NCBI GenBank assembly: GCA_039029535.1
Contig: JBCCFW010000239.1
Location: forward strand, 1 to 9,395
Source: JBCCFW01 sp039029535
GTDB lineage: Bacteria > Acidobacteriota > JBCCFW01
Direction of reading: 5' to 3'
DNA: 9,395 nt
Shown: positions 4,745 through 9,395 of the stretch, in pieces
How positions within the stretch are numbered: the first letter of the stretch is position 1
Layout of the letters: each line of letters begins with the position of its first letter
Position numbers and translations under genes: made by a program
Notes under the pieces: generated by a model
Seen by the model: the letters and a program-made list of their open reading frames with translations, nothing else
The model's database searches: none
Told to the model about the DNA's origin: nothing

Positions 4745-7700
4745 CTACCTCGGCAGGCCCTCGCGGTCGAGACGTCGCACCCAGGCCTCGGAGCCCGAGG
4801 TGGACGGGTCCCATCCGGCCCAGCCGAAGTTCAGGTCGCCCAGCGGATCCGAGCTCACCCGGAGCTGGTACTGGTCACCCGCGATGAGGGTGTTGACCTG
4901 GAACTCGTTGCCGATGGCCGTGCCGACCCAGGCCTCGCAGGGAGGCGGGACCTCCACGGCGTCGCGCGTGTAGCGCTTGGCGTAGCAACCCAGCGAGAAC
5001 GCGGTGTCCTGCCGGCTGAGCCACGAGATGGTGAAGTCACCCGTGGCCGAGACCGCGATCGACGGTGCGACCTGGTCCTCGGCGGTGAAGTCGTTGACCT
5101 GGAACTGGTCACCGACCACCGGGAACTGCGGGGTCACCGAGTCACCGTTCTCGTCGTAGCGCTTCGCCCGGACCTCGTAGTCACGAGTCGAGAGGTCACC
5201 ACTCGGAGTCCGCTGCCAGGCGATGATCCAGCCACCGTCGTGATCCACCGCCACCTCGGAGCGCCAGTGGTTGATCGTGGGCTCGTCGGTCGCCGAGAAG
5301 AGATCGTCGAGCGGCTCCCCGTCGGCGAAGTCGAAGGCGCGGGCGATGATCCGGTGCTTGCTCAGGTGGAGCTGCGTCGCCGTGATGACGAAGCGGCCGT
5401 CACCGCGAGCGTCTGGCTCGAGATCCGACTGCGGGTGGAAGCCAGCCACGAGATCGATGCAGAACTCCTGACCGTGGGCGAAGGTTCCGCAGTTGATCGA
5501 AGCTGGAGGATCCAGACCAGCCAGGCCGGCGTCGAAGCGACGTCCGAAGACCTTGGGCTGGAACCCACCGCCGTTGTGACGCTGCCACGCCACGAGCAGG
5601 TTACCGTCGAGGTCGGCCGACACCGTCGGGTTGGACGAGTACTTGTCCGAGGCGGCCTGCTGGTTGACCCGGAGCTCCGGCACCGTGAGCGGGTCGGGCG
5701 CACCGTTGGCCAGGTAGCGTTTCAGGAACACGTCCTGTCGGTACTCCCCGAGGCCATCGAGGTAGGACTCCGACCAGACCACCGTCACCCGGCCGTCGCC
5801 GTCGATGGTCAGGTCACCACCGCCGCTGCCGAGCCCAGGGTCGGGGTTGACCTTCGTGTCCGGGACGACGACCGTGCCGTCCCGGTCGTAGACCTTGAGC
5901 CAGGTGTCGTAGTCACCGGTCGACGCGTCGAAGTACAGGACGGCATGACGACCTGCCAGCGCCGGGTCCTCGGAGGCCGTCGTGGCGATGCCGAGCGCGG
6001 TCTGCGTCCCGGCCGTCGCCGCGTTGACTCGGACCTCGGGCGTCGGGGTGAGCGAGCTGTCGACCGTGTAGCCTGCCGGCAGGGTCTCGCTCTGTCCGTC
6101 GGGGTTCCGCACCGTCACGTCGTACGTGCCGTCGGGGAGCCCGTCGGGGATGGTCAGCTCGAGATACGTGTGGCTCACGAAGCGCACCGTGCACTCGACG
6201 TCACCCACCCAGACCCGGGCACCGGGCTGGAAGAAGGCACCCCGCAGCACCGACTGCGACGGGCAGTTCGCCGCGCGGCTGTCGGGCTCGAGGCTCAGGA
6301 TCAGCGGTCCTTCACTGGTCGGACCCACGGCCACGTCGCTGGGACCGCCGGGCATGAAGATCGTCTGGATCGGGCCGCCTGACAGGTTCTCCATGTCGAG
6401 CTGCTGGACGAGGCCGATCGGTGACGCGAAGAGCTGGATGCGGCCGTCGGGACCGAGCTCGTCGCCTCCATGCAGGACGCCCGAGCCCGGCACCGTGCGA
6501 GGCACGACGAAGTAGGGTTCGACGCTGGCCTGCTGGACGCGGTTGAGGCCACCGCTGGCGAAGACCCGCTCGGCCTCGGCGTACAGGGTGAGCTCGCCAC
6601 TGAACAGGTCGTGACCGGGAGTGATGGTCCGGCTCTCGAGGGTCGGCGGGGCCGTCGTGAGATCGATGCGGTTCATCCGGTTCACGGAGATGCTGCACGT
6701 GAAGAGGAACTCACCGCCGGGTGTCGTCAGCACCCGACCGAGACCACCGATGGCCGAGAACGCGTGGACGTCCACCAGGCTCAGCGCGGGGAAGGCCGAC
6801 GCGTCGACCACCGCGAGCTCACCGGCGCCGGCGCTGGTGATGAAGATCAGGCCCTGGCCCTCGCGATCGAAGGCGAGGTCGAAGGCGTTGGGGATGGGCA
6901 AGCTCAGCGTGGCCACTACCGGTGGTGTCGTCGGGTCGGCCGCGGAGGCCTCGTCGATGACGGTGAGCGTGCTCGTGCCGGCGCTGACGGTGCCGATGAG
7001 CGAGCCCACGCCCGCGACGTCGGAGACCCGGAGGCCGAAGGAGAACACTCCGGCCGGAAGACGCTGGAAGCCCGGAAGCGGTGAGGTGTCGATCTCGAGG
7101 TTGTCCGCGGTGCGGATCATCGAGACGTCCTGGGAGTCGGTGTTGAGCGCGTAGACGAAGCGCCCGTCGGCCGACATGTCGATCCGCGACGGATTGTCAC
7201 CGACCGAGATCGCGCCCGAGACCACCGGGACGGCGAGGTTGAAGTGCTTGACCCGATCGTCGCTGGCCGTGCTGACGTAGACGTCGGGGATGAGCACCGG
7301 CGGCTGGAAGTCGGGCAGCGACTCGTACGCGTCGGCGCGAGAGGCGCGGATCGAGCAGCCGTCGATCTCGGCGAATTCGAGCCGGAGGTCGTGGAGCCCC
7401 TCCATGAAGCCGGAGGGCACCGTCATGACGATCGTCGTCGAGCTCACGTGCACGGCCGGTACGCGGATGTCGCCGAGGTGGACCTCGACGGTGGAGCGGA
7501 AGCCCGTGCCGGTGATGGTCACGTCGACGTCGGTGAGGTTCGAGCCCACGCTGGGCGACAGCGACGTGATGGTCGCGACCGGACAGCTCGAGCTCGGGAG
7601 AGCCGCGGTGTTCTCGGAGTCACCGCGGACCTCGTTCCACGGCATCCGACCGGGGGGCAGGCCCGTCCGCAAGAGATGCGAGCGCTTGCTCCGACTGGCC

Positions 7701-9395
7701 ATGGCCAGCTCGACCGTGTCGTCACCGTCGATGTCGGTGGCCGACGGCGGCGCGAGGAACTTCGGCGAGCGTTCGACACCGTAGAGGTTCTCGTAGCGAT
7801 GCGAGAAGCCGTGCGGGTTCGTCCCGACCTGGACTTGCTCGATGAGCGGGATCGGGCTGCTCAGCTCGGCCGAGGAGTAGTCGGTGCCGTCGGCGTTGAG
7901 GACGTGCAGCCCGCGAACCTCGGAGACGAGGAGCTCGAGCGTGCCGTCGTCGTCGACGTCGGCCAGGGTCGGCGAAGAGGCGTAGCGCCAGTCGACCGGG
8001 TGGTACTGCGCGCCGATGGTGCCGTCCTCGCTGATGGTGGCCGGACCCATCCGGATCTCGCCCGCCCCAGTCGCGTCGAGACCGAGCAGGAAGACGTCGT
8101 TGCGCAGGTGCCGACCGAAGGGGCCGACCAGGTAGAGCTGACGTCGCGTGAGCGCGATCTCGAGCGTGCCGTCGTCCTCGATGTCACCGAGGGCGAGCGG
8201 GGAGAGCTGGGTGTCGAACTCGAGAGCCGCATCCATGAGAATGGGGAAGCCGGGGCGGAGCGTGCCGTCACTGGTCAGCGCGTGGACCGAGTGCTTGCCA
8301 GCGACGACGATGTCGAGACCGTTCTCGCCGTCGAGATCGCCGAGCACCGGAGCGCCGAGGGCTCCGTCGGCGAGGTCCACCGGCCACTCAGGACCGATGA
8401 AGCCGGTGCCGTCGACGACGAGGATCTCGCTGTCGACCGTCGACACGACGATCTCGGGAAGGCCGTCATTGTCGAGGTCGCCCAGGGCCGGCGGGGCCTT
8501 CTGCGAGAGCCCGTCGATGACCACCGGGAAGCCGGAGAGCATCGCACCGTTGGCCTCGAAGGCGTAGACCGCCGGATCCTCGTAAGCCGCGGCACCGATG
8601 ATGCCGGAGAGGACGGCGATGACCTCGTTCTCACCATCGCCATCGATGTCGCCGAGGGCGGGCGATGAGAACCGGCTCGAGGTGTTCGGGATCTCATGGC
8701 GGAAGAGCGAGGTGCCATCGGGGCGGATGGCGCCCACCGCCGGGAGATCGACCTCCGCGAAGGCGATCATCTTGCCGCCACCGAGAGTGGCACCGAGGTC
8801 ACCGACCGCCAGGGGCTCTCGGATGAGCGCCTCGATGGCGACCTGATCGAAGACCTGCGAGCCGTTGGCGTCGTGAGCCCGCACGAACACGGGGATGCCG
8901 GACCAGTTCGACGGGAGGTCGTACTCGGCCTGGAGCAGGTCGGGCAGGGTGTCGCCGTCGAGATCGGCCTGCTTGGGCGTGGCCGACACGAAGCGGGCGT
9001 GCTCTCCGTCGAGGAGATGGATGGGGTAGGCCCCTCGCACGACCTCCGCGCTGGTGTTGGAACGGAGGTTGAAGACCAGGTCGGTCGTGTAGGGATCGAC
9101 GCTGGTCTCCGTGAGCTGGAGCGAGAAGGGGATGTTCAGGTGGGTTGAGGCCGAGGCGTCGATCTCCACGACGAAGGGCTCGGCCGTGTTGCGTCGGTGG
9201 TTGTCACAGGCGACGTTGCAGGACGACAGTGGACCGAAGGCATCGTAAAGAACGGGCGATGTGAAGAGATCGGTGCGCACCGTGGCCAGACCGGGGGCGC
9301 TGGTGGTCAGGATCGCCTCGACGTCGTTGCTCGCGCCGTAGCGGTTGATGAGGTGGACGACGAGCTCGACGACCTCACCCGCGTCGGCGGAGCCG
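4745..9395 (-). CDS. Giant exported modular protein: FG-GAP repeats, IPT/TIG domains, beta-propeller (N-terminus beyond the window)
   Basis: About 1549 residues are visible and the frame stays open to the right edge. Numbering is from the first complete codon at that edge. Residues 1-120 resemble the CARDB-like segment (ADAGEVVELVVHLINRYGA) that often follows a catalytic domain in secreted proteases. Residues 144-562 hold seven Asp-rich calcium-loop motifs of FG-GAP/VCBS type, such as DIDGDGENE, DLDNDGLPE and DVDDDGTLE. Residues 605-688 form an IPT/TIG domain (ITSLSPSVGSNLTDVDVTIT). Residues 703-1028 look like a YVTN/lactonase-type beta-propeller (DNPSRIDMSADGRFVYALNT). Residues 1033-1111 form a second IPT/TIG domain. 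Residues 1120-1549 are repeats of the FQVN...DFTISW...YAKRYTRDG type. The protein ends in DREGLPR with no membrane segment, LPXTG, PEP-CTERM, autotransporter barrel or recognised secretion-tail domain. It is probably cell-surface or secreted and adhesive or binding; the missing N-terminus could carry a protease. Eleven Cys support an exported location. Fold calls good, function unknown. Confidence 0.85.
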   Translation of the reverse strand, partial: GSADAGEVVELVVHLINRYGASNDVEAILTTSAPGLATVRTDLFTSPVLYDAFGPLSSCNVACDNHRRNTAEPFVVEIDASASTHLNIPFSLQLTETSVDPYTTDLVFNLRSNTSAEVVRGAYPIHLLDGEHARFVSATPKQADLDGDTLPDLLQAEYDLPSNWSGIPVFVRAHDANGSQVFDQVAIEALIREPLAVGDLGATLGGGKMIAFAEVDLPAVGAIRPDGTSLFRHEIPNTSSRFSSPALGDIDGDGENEVIAVLSGIIGAAAYEDPAVYAFEANGAMLSGFPVVIDGLSQKAPPALGDLDNDGLPEIVVSTVDSEILVVDGTGFIGPEWPVDLADGALGAPVLGDLDGENGLDIVVAGKHSVHALTSDGTLRPGFPILMDAALEFDTQLSPLALGDIEDDGTLEIALTRRQLYLVGPFGRHLRNDVFLLGLDATGAGEIRMGPATISEDGTIGAQYHPVDWRYASSPTLADVDDDGTLELLVSEVRGLHVLNADGTDYSSAELSSPIPLIEQVQVGTNPHGFSHRYENLYGVERSPKFLAPPSATDIDGDDTVELAMASRSKRSHLLRTGLPPGRMPWNEVRGDSENTAALPSSSCPVATITSLSPSVGSNLTDVDVTITGTGFRSTVEVHLGDIRVPAVHVSSTTIVMTVPSGFMEGLHDLRLEFAEIDGCSIRASRADAYESLPDFQPPVLIPDVYVSTASDDRVKHFNLAVPVVSGAISVGDNPSRIDMSADGRFVYALNTDSQDVSMIRTADNLEIDTSPLPGFQRLPAGVFSFGLRVSDVAGVGSLIGTVSAGTSTLTVIDEASAADPTTPPVVATLSLPIPNAFDLAFDREGQGLIFITSAGAGELAVVDASAFPALSLVDVHAFSAIGGLGRVLTTPGGEFLFTCSISVNRMNRIDLTTAPPTLESRTITPGHDLFSGELTLYAEAERVFASGGLNRVQQASVEPYFVVPRTVPGSGVLHGGDELGPDGRIQLFASPIGLVQQLDMENLSGGPIQTIFMPGGPSDVAVGPTSEGPLILSLEPDSRAANCPSQSVLRGAFFQPGARVWVGDVECTVRFVSHTYLELTIPDGLPDGTYDVTVRNPDGQSETLPAGYTVDSSLTPTPEVRVNAATAGTQTALGIATTASEDPALAGRHAVLYFDASTGDYDTWLKVYDRDGTVVVPDTKVNPDPGLGSGGGDLTIDGDGRVTVVWSESYLDGLGEYRQDVFLKRYLANGAPDPLTVPELRVNQQAASDKYSSNPTVSADLDGNLLVAWQRHNGGGFQPKVFGRRFDAGLAGLDPPASINCGTFAHGQEFCIDLVAGFHPQSDLEPDARGDGRFVITATQLHLSKHRIIARAFDFADGEPLDDLFSATDEPTINHWRSEVAVDHDGGWIIAWQRTPSGDLSTRDYEVRAKRYDENGDSVTPQFPVVGDQFQVNDFTAEDQVAPSIAVSATGDFTISWLSRQDTAFSLGCYAKRYTRDAVEVPPPCEAWVGTAIGNEFQVNTLIAGDQYQLRVSSDPLGDLNFGWAGWDPSTSGSEAWVRRLDREGLPR
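4748..6037 (-). repeat. C-terminal repeat array of the giant protein
   Basis: The last 430 residues are degenerate copies of one unit: a xVN or FQVN strand, a polar stretch with Asp or Gln, a small beta strand with DGDG or a similar turn (GDGRVTVVWS, LDGNLLVAWQ, HDGGWIIAWQ, ATGDFTISW), then a basic-aromatic strand (DVFLKRYLANG, KVFGRRFDAG, EVRAKRYDENG, CYAKRYTRDA, AWVRRLDREG). I count five to six units. This VAWQ/KRYDxDG pattern recurs in large secreted bacterial proteins and is probably a beta-propeller or stacked beta-sandwich. No precise family name can be given from reading alone. Confidence 0.6.
7709..8965 (-). repeat. FG-GAP/VCBS repeat region inside the giant gene
   Basis: Seven Asp-rich loops begin near 8965 (DLDGDTLPD), 8650 (DIDGDGENE), 8479 (DLDNDGLPE), 8338 (DLDGENGLD), 8185 (DIEDDGTLE), 7960 (DVDDDGTLE) and 7735 (DIDGDDTVE). 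Most sit in a pattern of small or hydrophobic residues, LGD or LAD, the loop, then E/D-[IVL] and a beta strand. This is the calcium-binding blade signature of integrin-alpha-like propellers. Spacing is irregular (141-315 bases), longest before the second loop, so the first may belong to a separate segment. The last loop has lost its final Gly. Confidence 0.75.

Noticed and set aside
5240..6382. Long plus-strand open frame (380 codons) opposite the giant gene
   Set aside because: It is Arg/Val/Asp-rich with no recognisable motif and runs antisense to clear IPT/TIG and repeat domains. Long antisense frames are expected opposite GC-rich genes with biased third positions.
7244..8668. Plus-strand open frame of 474 codons opposite the FG-GAP region
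   Set aside because: Its apparent repeats (VVDVGQGRR, VLDVTEGER, VEIAEHRS) are the antisense image of the Asp-rich calcium loops on the minus strand, not an independent repeat protein.

Overview
The window is GC-rich (roughly two thirds G+C by eye) and densely coding. It looks like a chromosomal piece of a double-membrane bacterium: it carries the C-terminus of a TonB-dependent receptor, a secreted beta-barrel-like protein, a periplasmic-type M23 peptidase and a giant exported repeat protein. The receptor tail resembles receptors I associate with Acidobacteriota, and the FG-GAP plus IPT/TIG architecture is common in Acidobacteriota, Myxococcota and related uncultured lineages. That placement is inference, not proof.

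Layout, left to right. (1) 1-443: about 45 AT-rich bases, then a plus-strand C-terminal fragment of a TonB-dependent receptor. (2) 566-1621, plus: a signal-peptide-bearing, Asp-rich outer-membrane beta-barrel candidate, with a possible promoter just upstream. (3) 1635-2315, minus: a TrmK-family tRNA methyltransferase, convergent with the barrel gene. (4) 2316-2437: divergent intergenic region with a candidate promoter and an inverted repeat covering the ribosome binding site of the next gene. (5) 2438-4075, plus: membrane-anchored MepM/OapA-type M23 peptidase. (6) 4072-4668, plus: a SUFU-domain protein that starts on a TTG overlapping the peptidase stop (TTGA), so the two form a translationally linked pair. 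(7) 4682-4714: a long GC-rich hairpin between convergent genes. (8) 4745 to the right edge, minus: a giant exported modular protein, cut off by the window edge at its N-terminus, with a CARDB-like segment, FG-GAP/VCBS repeats, an IPT/TIG domain, a beta-propeller, a second IPT/TIG domain and a C-terminal repeat array.

The common theme is the cell envelope. Only the peptidase-SUFU pair has sequence evidence of being one expression unit. I found no CRISPR array, tRNA, rRNA, transposase or recombinase gene. The observations most worth following up are the peptidase-SUFU coupling, the hairpin over the peptidase ribosome binding site, the giant protein's paired cysteines and missing sorting signal, and the abrupt change at the left edge.
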